Origin: Clostridiaceae bacterium
Lineage (GTDB): Bacteria; Bacillota; Clostridia; Tissierellales; Sporanaerobacteraceae
Assembly (NCBI GenBank): GCA_019391515.1
Contig: JAHXQP010000025.1
Location: forward strand, 124,001 to 188,000
DNA length: 64,000 nt
Direction of reading: 5' to 3'
The position numbers and the translations under genes were made by a program. Below are positions 36,078 to 45,307 of this stretch, in pieces; the first letter of the stretch is position 1; each line of letters opens with the position of its first letter. The notes below the pieces were generated by a model that had not been told where the DNA came from, did not search any database, and saw only the letters and a list, made by a program, of their open reading frames with translations.

Positions 36078-37202
36078 CTAATCCTCCATACCTAATGCTT
36101 TTTCTGGAGAGATATATGGCCTATTTTGTTTTTTACCTGTTTCTTCTAATGTCAATTGTCCTTCATAAGAAGTAAGACCTCTTCTTAAATATTTATTATC
36201 AATTAATGCTTGTTTAACACCTTTATCTGCAATTTGTAATGCAAAAGGTAGTGTAGCATTACATAGTGAATAAGTAGAAGTTTGTGGAAATGCTGCTGGT
36301 ATATTGTCAACTACATAATGAGTTATTCCTTCTTCTACATATACTGGATCATCATGGCTTGTGGATCTTGAAGTTTCTATAGCTCCATTGTCATCACATG
36401 AAACGTCAACAATCAATGAATTTGGTTTCATAAGTTTCAACATTTCTCTTGAAACTAAATGATCTGTTCTCCATTTTGGCCATAGTATACAGTTCATAAG
36501 TACGTCTGTTCTTTTCAAACAATTGATTAGATTTTGTTCATCAGAATAAAGTAATTCTACATTTGGAGACAATATATGTTTTGCATGTTCTAAACTATCT
36601 GTATTTAAATCTAAAATAGTTACCTTATTTCCAAAAGCTGCTGCAAGTTCTGCTGCTCCAAGGCCTGCATTTCCTGCACCTATTATTGTGATTTCTGGTG
36701 TTCTCACTCCATGAACTCTAGAAAGCATTAGACCATTTCCTCCATGGATACTTTGAGAGAAATTAAGAGCTGCTATAAATCCACCTTTTCCAGCTATTTC
36801 ACTCATAGGTTTAAGCAGTGGAAAGCCTCCATTTTTATCGTAAACATCTTCATATGCAATCCCTATTGATTTGCTTTCTAAGAATTTATCTGTCTGTTCT
36901 TTATGAGCATTTGAGTGAATATAGGTAAATACTATTAAATCTTCTCTTAGGTATTTGTATTCTTCTTCTAATATCTCTTTAACCTTGTAGATAAGTTCTG
37001 ATCTCTTATATAGTTCTTCTGCAGTATCTACTATTTCTGCACCTTGAGCTATATATTCTTCATTTGAAAATCCACTTCCTACACCTGCGTCATTTTCTAC
37101 TAAAACAGTATGTCCTCTTTTTACAAATTCCTTAACCCCATTTGGAGTACAAGCTACCCTATATTCGTTGTTTTTTATTTCTTTTGCTATACCTACTATC
37201 AT
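36078..37202 (-). CDS. ald: Alanine dehydrogenase
   Basis: The 374-aa protein matches Ald/PntA family enzymes: MIVGIAKEIKNNEYRVACTPNGV with the substrate Arg, the catalytic Lys in ELIYKVKE, the His in FTYIHSNAH, and the NAD site ITIIGAGNAGLGAAELAAAFG. A DVSCDDNGAIETSRSTSHDDP segment follows. It interconverts alanine and pyruvate plus ammonia with NAD. It is the second gene after nhaC, 32 bases apart, and should share the sigma-54 promoter. Alanine catabolism coupled to Na+/H+ exchange would fit an amino-acid fermenter. Confidence 0.95.
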   Translation of the reverse strand: MIVGIAKEIKNNEYRVACTPNGVKEFVKRGHTVLVENDAGVGSGFSNEEYIAQGAEIVDTAEELYKRSELIYKVKEILEEEYKYLREDLIVFTYIHSNAHKEQTDKFLESKSIGIAYEDVYDKNGGFPLLKPMSEIAGKGGFIAALNFSQSIHGGNGLMLSRVHGVRTPEITIIGAGNAGLGAAELAAAFGNKVTILDLNTDSLEHAKHILSPNVELLYSDEQNLINCLKRTDVLMNCILWPKWRTDHLVSREMLKLMKPNSLIVDVSCDDNGAIETSRSTSHDDPVYVEEGITHYVVDNIPAAFPQTSTYSLCNATLPFALQIADKGVKQALIDNKYLRRGLTSYEGQLTLEETGKKQNRPYISPEKALGMED

Positions 37203-37234
37203 TTCTACTCCTCCTTATATATAAAGTTTTAAAT

Positions 37235-38647
37235 TTATAGTACAAATCCAAGTATTAAATACAATATACAAGATATAGCTGCTGCAGTTAGTGCATAAGG
37301 CATTTGGGTTTTAACATGATCCATATGGTCTGAACCTGATGCCAATGATGAAAGAATATTTGTGTCTGATATTGGAGAACAGTGGTCCCCAAAACAACCT
37401 CCACCCATAACTGCTGCAATAGTTGCATATATAATACTTGTTATTGCTCCTCCTGTAAGTTCAAAAGCTAATGGAATCGCTATTGGAGTCATTATTGCGT
37501 AAGTTCCCCAGCTTGTCCCAGTAAAGAATGAAACAAAAGCACAAGTAAGGAATGTAAATACTAATAAAAGTGTTGGTGTCATCCAAGTTTTTGTTATAGA
37601 TACTACATAGTTTGCAGTTCCCAACTCTTTACTAATAGCATTTAAACAATATGCTAAAGATAATATAATTACTGCTGATGTAATACCTTTTATTCCTTCT
37701 ATAGCAGTATCCATAAGTTCTTGTACTGTAGCCATCTTTTGAAAAAGCATAGTTACAAATTGGAATACGACTGCTGCAATAAAGCCTTCAAGAGTTTTAG
37801 CATTTCCTGTTGCTAAATAAGTTCCTAGAGTAACACCTATTATTATTACAGCTGGTCCAAAGAAGTTTATTAAAAGATTAGCTTCTACACCTTCGTTAGG
37901 TTTGATTTGTTCCAATTCTTTACCTAGCATTGGTTTTGCTCCATCAGCAATAACCTTTCCTGTTTCCCTTGCCCTTTTTTCTGCTTTTCTCATAGGTCCA
38001 AAATCCGGTACAATTCCCGTAGCTATAAGTCCTACTAGAGCTATAGATATTATTCCATAAAAATTATAAGGAACCATTTTTACTACTGCATTTGTTGCTA
38101 TAGTTTTGTCTGCAAATGCTCCTAATCCTACAAGTAAACCAGCTTCATAAACTCCCCATGCTGAAAACGGTATCAGTGTACATACTGGAGCAGACGTGGA
38201 ACTACATATATAAGAAAGTTTTTCTCTAGATACTCTAGCTTTATCTGTAATTCCCTTCATTACAGTCCCTACATATAATGGACTAAAATAGTCACTGAAG
38301 AAAATAAATATTCCAAGTAGCCAAGATATTACTTGAGCTCCTACTGCATTAATATTCCTTTTGCTTATTTTTTTTGTAAAGGCATCGATAGCACCAGATT
38401 TTTGAAAATAAGCAACCATAATACCTACAAAAACTTCAATACAAACAACCCATATAAAATCTGCATTTCCTAATGCATCTTGAACTAATCCAGTAAAACC
38501 AAATAAAACATTTTGTCCTGTTACACCTATTCCTACTAAAATCCCTATTAATAATGAAAATACTGCATCCCTCGTAATAAAAGCTAGAACAACTGCTACC
38601 AATGGTGGCAATAAAGATAATATACCGTAGCTTGTTGCTGGATCCAT
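37235..38647 (-). CDS. NhaC-family Na+/H+ antiporter or amino-acid/sodium antiporter
   Basis: The 470-aa protein has about 11-12 transmembrane segments and the NhaC superfamily signatures: LLPPLVAVVLAFITRDAVFSLLIGI, ISWLLGIFIFFSDYFSPLYVG, FFTGTSWGTYAIMTPIAIPLA and GGGCFGDHCSPISDTNILSS. Members exchange Na+ for H+, and some exchange organic acids. The frame opens at 38680, but an AAAGGAGGT site precedes ATG 38647 by six bases, which I take as the start. A sigma-54 promoter lies 49 bases upstream. Co-transcription with ald suggests a link to alanine, perhaps transport, so antiport of an amino acid is an alternative. Confidence 0.9.
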   Translation of the reverse strand: MDPATSYGILSLLPPLVAVVLAFITRDAVFSLLIGILVGIGVTGQNVLFGFTGLVQDALGNADFIWVVCIEVFVGIMVAYFQKSGAIDAFTKKISKRNINAVGAQVISWLLGIFIFFSDYFSPLYVGTVMKGITDKARVSREKLSYICSSTSAPVCTLIPFSAWGVYEAGLLVGLGAFADKTIATNAVVKMVPYNFYGIISIALVGLIATGIVPDFGPMRKAEKRARETGKVIADGAKPMLGKELEQIKPNEGVEANLLINFFGPAVIIIGVTLGTYLATGNAKTLEGFIAAVVFQFVTMLFQKMATVQELMDTAIEGIKGITSAVIILSLAYCLNAISKELGTANYVVSITKTWMTPTLLLVFTFLTCAFVSFFTGTSWGTYAIMTPIAIPLAFELTGGAITSIIYATIAAVMGGGCFGDHCSPISDTNILSSLASGSDHMDHVKTQMPYALTAAAISCILYLILGFVL

Positions 38648-38695
38648 TACATAACCTCCTTTTATTTTGTTGTTTTTCAATTCAGTATTATATAT

Positions 38696-38712
38696 TGCAA
38701 AGGTAATGCCAA
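38696..38712 (-). promoter_or_regulatory. Sigma-54 promoter of nhaC-ald
   Basis: The minus strand reads TTGGCATTACCTTTGCAA. The TGGCA (-24) and TTGCA (-12) blocks have the obligatory spacing, GG at 38710-38709 and GC at 38698-38697. The adjacent gene encodes a sigma-54 activator. A 12-bp direct repeat TTAAGATATGTA (38715-38726, 38728-38739) abuts the -24 side. Confidence 0.85.
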
Positions 38713-38800
38713 TTTTAAGATATGTACTTAAGATATGTATTTATCAATGTCTTCCTGTGAAATCATTTTCCTAAGCTTATTGTCTAAAAAATAAAATAGC

Positions 38801-38814
38801 GACATATTTCTGTC
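38801..38814. promoter_or_regulatory. Putative enhancer site 1, GACA-N6-TGTC
   Basis: GACATATTTCTGTC, a GACA-N6-TGTC palindrome about 100 bp upstream of the sigma-54 promoter, within the range of bacterial enhancer sites. Confidence 0.5.
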
Positions 38815-38946
38815 ACTACTATTTTCCATAACACTATTTATTTTCCATTTAACTTCCTGTTCTCCCTTCTTTATATGATTTTTTATACGTATTAATTTTT
38901 CTATAGAAAAACATAATGTGTACAAGCTAGTCAGCAAGCTATACCC

Positions 38947-38999
38947 AAAATAATAGACAGGTTTCTGTCTATATTCGACAATAACCTGTCTATTATTTT
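38947..38999. promoter_or_regulatory. Two more GACA-N6-TGTC palindromes, also a hairpin after the activator gene
   Basis: GACAGGTTTCTGTC (38956-38969) and GACAATAACCTGTC (38977-38990) repeat the site-1 pattern, 7 bp apart. Together they form a stem (AAAATAATAGACAGGTT with AACCTGTCTATTATTTT) that could also terminate the activator transcript on the minus strand. Enhancer, terminator or both remain possible. Confidence 0.55.
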
Positions 39000-40399
39000 A
39001 CATATCTATTTACTTCTATATTATATTTATTTATCTTATAATGAAGGGTCTGTCTTGGAATACTTAAATAGTTGCTAGCTTTAGAAATATTCCCATCTGT
39101 TTTCTTCAATGAATTTATTATCATTCTTTTTTCAAGCTCTTCTACCGCTTCATTAAGAGGTTTTATTTCATCTATATTATCTTTTAACTCTCTATTTTCT
39201 ATATTTTCACTTAAATATATAGGCAAATGTCTAACTTCTATTAGATCTTTATATACCATATTTATAGAAGCTTCTATTATATGCTGAAGTTCTCTTACAT
39301 TCCCTGGCCAATTATACTCATAAAATATCCTTTCAACTTCCTTTGATATTCCACTAACATTTTTATTAAGCTTCTCATTATATTTTTTTATAAATAAATT
39401 CACATAGAGGGAGATATCTTCTTTTCTTTCTCTTAATGGGACCAGTTTTATACTTACTACATTCAATCTATAAAGTAAATCTTCCCTTATATGGCCTTTT
39501 TCCAAAGCTTCCATTGGCTCTTCATTCATAGCAGCCATAATCCTTACATCTACTTTTCTATCCTTTGAATCTCCAACTCTCCTTACGTATCCATCTTGTA
39601 AAACCCTTAAAAGCTTTGCTTGAAGATTGATAGGCATAGAGTTTATCTCATCTAAAAACAGTGTACCTCCATTAGCTTGCTCAAATAGTCCAGGTTTGTC
39701 TATAGCACCTGTAAAAGAACCTTTTACTGAACCAAATAGTATAGATTCAAATAAACTTTCAGGTAATGCTGCACAGTTTTGTGCAATAAAAGGTTTGTTT
39801 TTCCTATAGCTATAATTGTGTATTGACTGAACAAATAACTCCTTTCCAGTCCCTGTTTCCCCATATACTAAAACTGAAGAAATACTATCGGCTACCATTT
39901 TACACTTATATATATTCTCCTTCATTCCTTTATTTTTAGTTAAAATATCTTCAAAATTATATTTAGCAATAGTCCTATTATTTTTATTATTCTCTTTTGA
40001 TGGTATTTGAATACTTTTTTTGTTTTTATCTGATAATTTTTCTATCCTAGTTATATCTTTGGATATCTCTATAGCTCCAAGGATTTTACCACTTTTAATA
40101 ATAGGTAGAGTTAAATTTTGGGTATTGTAAACTCTGCCCTTGTAATCATAGAATACTTGATTGTCCTCATATTTAGGAATTCCATGTTTCAAACAATTAA
40201 TTATAGTACTTTCTTCTACATCTAAAGTGGGATATACTTCAAGGATATTTTTATCTATAATATCCTTAAAATCTTCTAACTTCGATTCATCATCAAATCT
40301 AGGATTATATCGTACAGAATAAACTATTTTTCCCGTATGATCTATTATCATTATTGCATCTACATATTCCATGTCCAATTGTTCTAATTTTTTTGACAT
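38993..40399 (-). CDS. PAS-AAA+-Fis sigma-54-dependent transcriptional activator
   Basis: The 468-aa protein has an N-terminal PAS sensor (about residues 10-125), a central AAA+ domain and a C-terminal Fis-type helix-turn-helix (ISKASNYLSIPRQTLHYKINKY). AAA+ motifs are Walker A YGETGTGKEL, the sigma-54 contact loop GSFTGA (usual GAFTGA), Walker B GGTLFLDEIN, and the R-finger region around VRRVGDSKDRKVDVR. It should activate the sigma-54 promoter of nhaC-ald about 280 bp downstream of its stop. The ligand of the PAS domain is unknown; alanine or another amino acid is a guess from the target. ATG 40399 has a GGAGGAG ribosome site. Confidence 0.93.
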   Translation of the reverse strand: MSKKLEQLDMEYVDAIMIIDHTGKIVYSVRYNPRFDDESKLEDFKDIIDKNILEVYPTLDVEESTIINCLKHGIPKYEDNQVFYDYKGRVYNTQNLTLPIIKSGKILGAIEISKDITRIEKLSDKNKKSIQIPSKENNKNNRTIAKYNFEDILTKNKGMKENIYKCKMVADSISSVLVYGETGTGKELFVQSIHNYSYRKNKPFIAQNCAALPESLFESILFGSVKGSFTGAIDKPGLFEQANGGTLFLDEINSMPINLQAKLLRVLQDGYVRRVGDSKDRKVDVRIMAAMNEEPMEALEKGHIREDLLYRLNVVSIKLVPLRERKEDISLYVNLFIKKYNEKLNKNVSGISKEVERIFYEYNWPGNVRELQHIIEASINMVYKDLIEVRHLPIYLSENIENRELKDNIDEIKPLNEAVEELEKRMIINSLKKTDGNISKASNYLSIPRQTLHYKINKYNIEVNRYVK

Positions 40400-40456
40400 T
40401 TATACTCCTCCTGATAAAAACATTAATACTATTTTACCATAAAAATTGCGTAAATA

Positions 40457-40494
40457 AAAAAATACTACTAGGAAAATTCCCTAATAGTATTTTT
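40457..40494 (-). terminator. Terminator after the sulfite-reductase-like gene
   Basis: AAAAAATACTACTAGG (40457-40472) and CCCTAATAGTATTTTT (40479-40494) form a hairpin with one mismatch and T runs on both strands, 16 bases beyond the stop. Confidence 0.75.
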
Positions 40495-40510
40495 AACACT
40501 AGATTCAATA

Positions 40511-41464
40511 TTAACAAGTAGCTCCACCTTTAACGTGTAATTGAGCAGCAAGTATTTCTTCTTTTCTTTCTAATATTTCATCATTATATAGTTGTTTTTC
40601 AAACTCTTCAAAACCCATTCTCTCAAGAGTATCCGCTAAACGCTCACCAGTATCCCCTTGTTCTCTATATATTAACATAGTTTTTTCAATTACATCCATT
40701 ATTTCTTCCTTGCTTCTCAACATCTTACTTATTGGTCTACCTTGGTTTTTCCTCTTGCCCCACATGCCACCTAAAGTAACTTGATATCCAGTTTCTCCAT
40801 CTGGTATAGCATCAAAATGGCATTTTCCTACACATAGACCACAGTTATTGCATAATTCTTCGTCAATTTCTAACTTTCCTTCTACAACCTTTGCTGCATC
40901 CATAGGACAAACATCTTCAACACTACATCTAGCACAGCCCATACACATTTCTGGATCATAATTAGGTTCTAATTGTCCATATATACCTAAATCATTAAGG
41001 TCTGGTTTAATACAGCTATTTGGACATCCTCCCATACCTATTTTAAATTTATGAGGTGTTAAAACATCATGCCAATTTAAGTAAAATTCATTGTGTATCT
41101 CTTCAGTTATAGCAAAAGTATCTACTAAACCATATTGACATGTGGTGCCTTTACATGAAACTACTGGTCTTATCTTAGAACCAGTTCCTCCTGTTAAAAG
41201 TCCTTCCTTAGCTACATATTCTCTAAAATCTTCAATTTTATCAAATGGAACTCCTGGACATTCTATTGTCAGTCTTGATGTAAATGTTATAGTACCATCA
41301 CCATATTTTTCTGCTGCTTCAGCTATACATTGTAATTGCTTTGCACTGATCTTTCCATTAACAGTTATAATTCTAGCTGAAAACTCATCAGTTCCTTTAT
41401 TAGCTAAAAAACCTAATGCTTTTACTCTCTTTTGCTCTTCTGGACTAATCGTCAAACTTGCCAT
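40511..41464 (-). CDS. Sulfite/nitrite reductase-like siroheme protein with ferredoxin domain
   Basis: The 317-aa protein has a ferredoxin-like half domain and the siroheme-[4Fe-4S] ligands in CKGTTC and GGCPNSC (C-x5-C, C-x3-C). An inserted bacterial ferredoxin follows with two clusters (CMGCARCSVEDVCP and CNNCGLCVGKCHF). This compact form resembles AsrC-type anaerobic sulfite reductases and small dissimilatory-like reductases. It probably reduces sulfite, or possibly nitrite, for assimilation or electron disposal. No asrA or asrB is adjacent. It follows a CoA-disulfide reductase-rhodanese gene by 32 bases, both opposite a LysR gene, which favours sulfur as the substrate. Confidence 0.85.
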   Translation of the reverse strand: MASLTISPEEQKRVKALGFLANKGTDEFSARIITVNGKISAKQLQCIAEAAEKYGDGTITFTSRLTIECPGVPFDKIEDFREYVAKEGLLTGGTGSKIRPVVSCKGTTCQYGLVDTFAITEEIHNEFYLNWHDVLTPHKFKIGMGGCPNSCIKPDLNDLGIYGQLEPNYDPEMCMGCARCSVEDVCPMDAAKVVEGKLEIDEELCNNCGLCVGKCHFDAIPDGETGYQVTLGGMWGKRKNQGRPISKMLRSKEEIMDVIEKTMLIYREQGDTGERLADTLERMGFEEFEKQLYNDEILERKEEILAAQLHVKGGATC

Positions 41465-41496
41465 TATAATCCCCCTTTATTTTTATAGTTTTAAAA

Positions 41497-43128
41497 CTAT
41501 TTAATATTATTTAATATACTTCCACCTTCAAGGACTACTGTATTTTCATATCCATAATGCTTCAATCTATTTTGTAGTAAATAGGCCCTTTTTCCTTTAT
41601 CACAACAAATTAATATCTTATCATCTTTATGAATACCTTTTATCTCGCCATTTACCTTAGGTAAATCTACATAAGTGGCATTAGACAATTTTGGAGTTAT
41701 ACTTGCATCTATTACTTTATAATCATCAAAGTCTCCGTTGGCAAACTCTCTGGGTGTAGCAGTTACAAAATCACCAGATATTTTATTTAACAATACATTT
41801 ACAGTATGTGCAAAAGGATGGATTGCTGTTGAGAAAGGTGGTGCATAAGCCAAATCTAAATCCTTTATATCTTCTAATTTTCCATCTAAAGATATAGCTG
41901 TCACTGCAATATCTACAACTTTATCTACTGCTGAACGATCTAAACCTAAAACCTGAAGTCCTAAAAGTTTCTTTGTATTTTTATCAGCTGTCATCTTTAT
42001 TATAAAAGCTGATGAATCAGGGAAATAATGTGCTTTATCATCTACTACTGTTACTACACTAATAGCATCATAGCCCATACTTTTAGCTTCATCTTCTGTA
42101 AGCCCAGTCCTACCAATATTTAAACCTGGTAATTGTGCTACTGCTGTTCCTAAAGCTCCACTATATTTCTTCTCTTTTCCATTTATATTCATAGCTGCAA
42201 TCCTACCAGAAATATTAGCTGTAGAACCCATAGGTGACCAAGCTGGTTTATTCGTAATTCTATTGGATACTGTTGCACAATCTCCAACTGCATATATATC
42301 GGGTATATTGGTTTCTAAATATTCGTTAACTTTTACTGTTCCATTTGGCATCAACTCTATGCCAGTACCATCCAAAAACTTAGTATTTGCTCTTATACCA
42401 ATAGATAGAACAACTAAATCTGTATTCATCTTATTTCTATCAGTTTTTAATTGTTTAACTCGACCATTTTCACCAATAATAGATTCTAGTTTAGTACCTG
42501 TAAATACCATTATCCTATTTTCAAATAAACGATTTAATATATAGTCTGTCATTTCTTTATCAAATCCTGGTGGAATAGTTTCTGCCATATCTATTACAGT
42601 AGTAACTATACCCTGTGCTGCTAGATTTTCTGCAACTTCTAATCCTATAAATCCTCCACCTACTACTGTAGCCCTTCTAGGTTTCAATTCTTCTATTTCT
42701 TCTCTTAAAGTTATAGCATCTTCTGGAGTCCTCATAAAAAAGATTCCATCTAGATCCATACCTTCTAATGGTGGTTTAATTGGACTTGCTCCTGTAGCTA
42801 TAACCAATTTATCGTATGTATACTCCTTATTTTCATTGCTGTTTAAATCTGTGGCTTCAATAGTCTTATTATCTGGACTGATTTTAGTGACCTTAGTTTC
42901 TGTAAACACTTCCACTCCAGTCAATTCTGAAAAGCTTTCTGGAGTATTAACTATTAACTCTTCCTTATCTTTAATCACTTGTCCTACGTAATAAGGTAAT
43001 CCACAACCTGCATAAGAAATATCTTTACTATCTGTAAATAACTTTACATCATGACCCCTATTCTCTCTTTTAAGTTTTGCAGCAACTTTTGTTCCCGCTG
43101 CTACTCCTCCAATTATGAGAATTCTCAT
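41497..43128 (-). CDS. CoA-disulfide/persulfide reductase with C-terminal rhodanese domain
   Basis: The 543-aa flavoprotein has FAD motif IIGGVAAGTKVAAKLKR, the single redox Cys42 in SYAGCGLPYY, an NAD site VVGGGFIGLEVAENLA and the FAD contact YAVGDCATV. A rhodanese-like domain follows from about residue 450, with Cys509 in ICCDKGKRAYLL (C-x2-G-x-R active loop). This CoADR-RHD fusion is known from enzymes that reduce CoA persulfide, polysulfide or CoA disulfide with NAD(P)H. Placed before the sulfite-reductase-like gene, it probably processes sulfane sulfur. The start ATG 43128 has a GAGGTGG ribosome site. Confidence 0.92.
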   Translation of the reverse strand: MRILIIGGVAAGTKVAAKLKRENRGHDVKLFTDSKDISYAGCGLPYYVGQVIKDKEELIVNTPESFSELTGVEVFTETKVTKISPDNKTIEATDLNSNENKEYTYDKLVIATGASPIKPPLEGMDLDGIFFMRTPEDAITLREEIEELKPRRATVVGGGFIGLEVAENLAAQGIVTTVIDMAETIPPGFDKEMTDYILNRLFENRIMVFTGTKLESIIGENGRVKQLKTDRNKMNTDLVVLSIGIRANTKFLDGTGIELMPNGTVKVNEYLETNIPDIYAVGDCATVSNRITNKPAWSPMGSTANISGRIAAMNINGKEKKYSGALGTAVAQLPGLNIGRTGLTEDEAKSMGYDAISVVTVVDDKAHYFPDSSAFIIKMTADKNTKKLLGLQVLGLDRSAVDKVVDIAVTAISLDGKLEDIKDLDLAYAPPFSTAIHPFAHTVNVLLNKISGDFVTATPREFANGDFDDYKVIDASITPKLSNATYVDLPKVNGEIKGIHKDDKILICCDKGKRAYLLQNRLKHYGYENTVVLEGGSILNNIK

Positions 43129-43251
43129 TTGACCACCTCTTATTTTTTTAAGGAAAATAATTAATATTACAAAAACTCTGTTAATTATTCTACTAGTTTG
43201 AGTATAGCACTTGTTAAATTTTTAGTAAAATGGTATTATCTTATCATATCA

Positions 43252-43266
43252 ATAGGTAAAACCTAT
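43252..43266. promoter_or_regulatory. Candidate LysR box
   Basis: ATAGGT-AAA-ACCTAT is a perfect 15-bp palindrome of the T-N11-A type. It lies between the divergent LysR gene and the sulfur genes, 44 bases before the LysR start. Confidence 0.6.
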
Positions 43267-43309
43267 CATAAAAAATTGAACGTTTCCCATATCGAAAGGG
43301 GGAGAACTT

Positions 43310-44236
43310 TTGACCATTCGACATTTAAGAATATTTGTTGCAGTTGTCACTGCAGGTAAAATGTGTGATGCTGCTGACCAACTTTTCTTATCTCAGCCAA
43401 CCGTTAGTCAAGCAATAAAAGAGTTAGAAGAACATTATGAAGTTCTGCTATTTGAGCGATTAGGAAAAAAACTCTACATAACAGATGCAGGTGAAAAACT
43501 ATTAAAATATGCTAAAAATATCCTAACTGAATTTGATAATATTGAAAAAAGAATGTTGGAAATGTCTTCAAAAAAGAGCCTCAGTATAGGAGCTACCATT
43601 ACAATAGGAAATTGTATATTGCCATACGCTATAAATGATATTAAAGAAGTATATCCAGATATTCATACCTCATCTTGTATCAGCAATACTAAAGTAATTG
43701 AAGAAAAACTTCTAACCTCTGAACTAGATATAGCCATGATTGAAGGCAATATAAGTGACCCTAATCTAGTAAGCATACCTTTTTTAAAAGATTCTTTAGT
43801 ACTTGCGTGTAATTCAAAACATAAACTAGCTAAGAAAGAGGAGCTTACAATTGAAGATCTTAAAAACACCAACTTTGTCTTTAGAGAAAAAGGAAGTGGC
43901 ACTAGGGAGTTATTTGAAGACTATATACAAAAAAGTAAAATCCCTATCAATGTAGTACTACAAAGTAATTGCCCTGGTTCCATAAAAAATGCTATACTAA
44001 TAAATAATTTCGCATCCGTTATATCTATCAGACTGATTGAACAAGAAATATTAAATGGAGATATCACTATATTCAGATGTTCTAAAAATCTATTGGATAG
44101 AACCTTTAAAATCGTCTATCATAAGGATAAATTCATAGATTCAGTAATGAATAATTTTATAAATATGTTGAAAAACTACGAAGATAGCCATAAACTTGAT
44201 AATTTACCATCGAAAAAACTATTAGGGTTTAAATAA
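43310..44236 (+). CDS. LysR-family transcriptional regulator
   Basis: The 308-aa protein has a LysR helix-turn-helix at residues 1-60 (TIRHLRIFVAVVTAGKMCDAADQLFLSQPTVSQAIKELE) and a co-inducer domain behind it (SIGATITIGNCILP, LDIAMIEGNI, FVFREKGSGTRELFE). The YwfK/CysL group has the same GSGTRELFE block, which suits sulfite metabolism control. Translation starts at TTG 43310 after an AAAGGGGGAG site. It is divergent from the CoADR-rhodanese and sulfite-reductase-like genes and very probably regulates them. Confidence 0.92.
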   Translation: MTIRHLRIFVAVVTAGKMCDAADQLFLSQPTVSQAIKELEEHYEVLLFERLGKKLYITDAGEKLLKYAKNILTEFDNIEKRMLEMSSKKSLSIGATITIGNCILPYAINDIKEVYPDIHTSSCISNTKVIEEKLLTSELDIAMIEGNISDPNLVSIPFLKDSLVLACNSKHKLAKKEELTIEDLKNTNFVFREKGSGTRELFEDYIQKSKIPINVVLQSNCPGSIKNAILINNFASVISIRLIEQEILNGDITIFRCSKNLLDRTFKIVYHKDKFIDSVMNNFINMLKNYEDSHKLDNLPSKKLLGFK

Positions 44237-44276
44237 TAAATCAAGGCTATAGTTGATTAGCCTTGATTTATTATTT
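44231..44276. terminator. Bidirectional terminator between the LysR and EamA genes
   Basis: AAATAATAAATCAAGGCTA (44231-44249) pairs perfectly with TAGCCTTGATTTATTATTT (44258-44276). It serves the convergent LysR and transporter genes, with T-rich sequence on both sides. Confidence 0.85.
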
Positions 44277-44295
44277 TTATTCCCTAAACCTAATA

Positions 44296-45246
44296 TTATT
44301 CATTCTCTCTAATAGCATGTTTCAAGCGTTCCTTATGTCCATAATAATTTGTTCCCCAGACCCCTATTAAAATAACTATTGAACCTATAGCTTCATACCA
44401 ATGGAATGACTCTCCTAATATAAATACCCCTACTAAAATAGAGACTACTGTTGTTAAACTTGAAAAAACTATTGATTGATTAGCAGTTATTTTAGAAAGG
44501 GTATAGTGTTCCAATAAGGTTGCAAAAACAGATGTCACTACCCCTAAACAAATTAAAGATACCAAGACCTCCATATTCTTTAAACTTCTTAGTCCAATTA
44601 AAAAACTATCAATATTCCCATGATAAATTAGAGAAATAATAGTAAAAGATATAGCTCCAATCCAAGTCATAACAAAGGTAAGCTCTGTTGGACTAAATTC
44701 TGTAGACAGTTTTCTCGATACTATATTGTAGGAAGAAAAACAAATCATTCCTAATAAAATACTCAAATATCCAATAAATTCTCCATTAGAACATCCTTCC
44801 ATATTCATAAAAGCTATGAATAAAACTGCAGATATGGAAATTCCAATAAAAAACATCTCTTTTTTTGACGGAGTTTCCTTCAGGAAAACAATTGAAAGTA
44901 TAATGACAACTACAGGAGCTAAAGCCATGATTATCCCTACTTCAGTTGAAGATATCAACTTCAAACCCGTGGATTCAAATATAAAATATAGTACAGGCTG
45001 TAGGATTGAAAGGGATATAACACCTTTCATATTCTTATTTTTATAATCAACTTCAAGCTTTCCACCAAAATATAATATTGTCAACACAATAGCAGCCAAA
45101 ATAAACCTCATAGATAATATAGTAAACATATCTAAGTACTTCAATAGTATTTTTATAAACATAAAAGAAAATCCAAATATTATTGATCTTGTGGCTCCAG
45201 CTAAATATGGCTTATAGTCTTGCTTCACTTGCATCGTTCCTTCCAT
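44296..45246 (-). CDS. EamA/DMT-family transporter
   Basis: The 316-aa protein has ten hydrophobic segments in two EamA repeats: SIIFGFSFMFIKILLKYLDMFTILSMRFILAA in the first, and SYNIVSRKLSTEFSPTELTFVMTWIGA with VSILVGVFILGESFHWYEAIGSIVILIGVWG in the second. The family exports amino acids and other metabolites, and the substrate cannot be predicted. The frame begins at ATG 45246; ATG 45234 follows GGAAGGA and is an alternative. It has no clear operon partner. Confidence 0.9.
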   Translation of the reverse strand: MEGTMQVKQDYKPYLAGATRSIIFGFSFMFIKILLKYLDMFTILSMRFILAAIVLTILYFGGKLEVDYKNKNMKGVISLSILQPVLYFIFESTGLKLISSTEVGIIMALAPVVVIILSIVFLKETPSKKEMFFIGISISAVLFIAFMNMEGCSNGEFIGYLSILLGMICFSSYNIVSRKLSTEFSPTELTFVMTWIGAISFTIISLIYHGNIDSFLIGLRSLKNMEVLVSLICLGVVTSVFATLLEHYTLSKITANQSIVFSSLTTVVSILVGVFILGESFHWYEAIGSIVILIGVWGTNYYGHKERLKHAIRENE

Positions 45247-45307
45247 ATTATATTTAATATTATAAGATTATTATACTATATATTGGACTTTCATTTATTA
45301 TTTGATA

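Noticed and set aside
38728-38937. 69-aa minus-strand frame between the sigma-54 activator and nhaC
   Set aside because: It has no good ribosome site and covers a putative enhancer palindrome (38801-38814) and the direct repeat next to the sigma-54 promoter. The region is better explained as regulatory.
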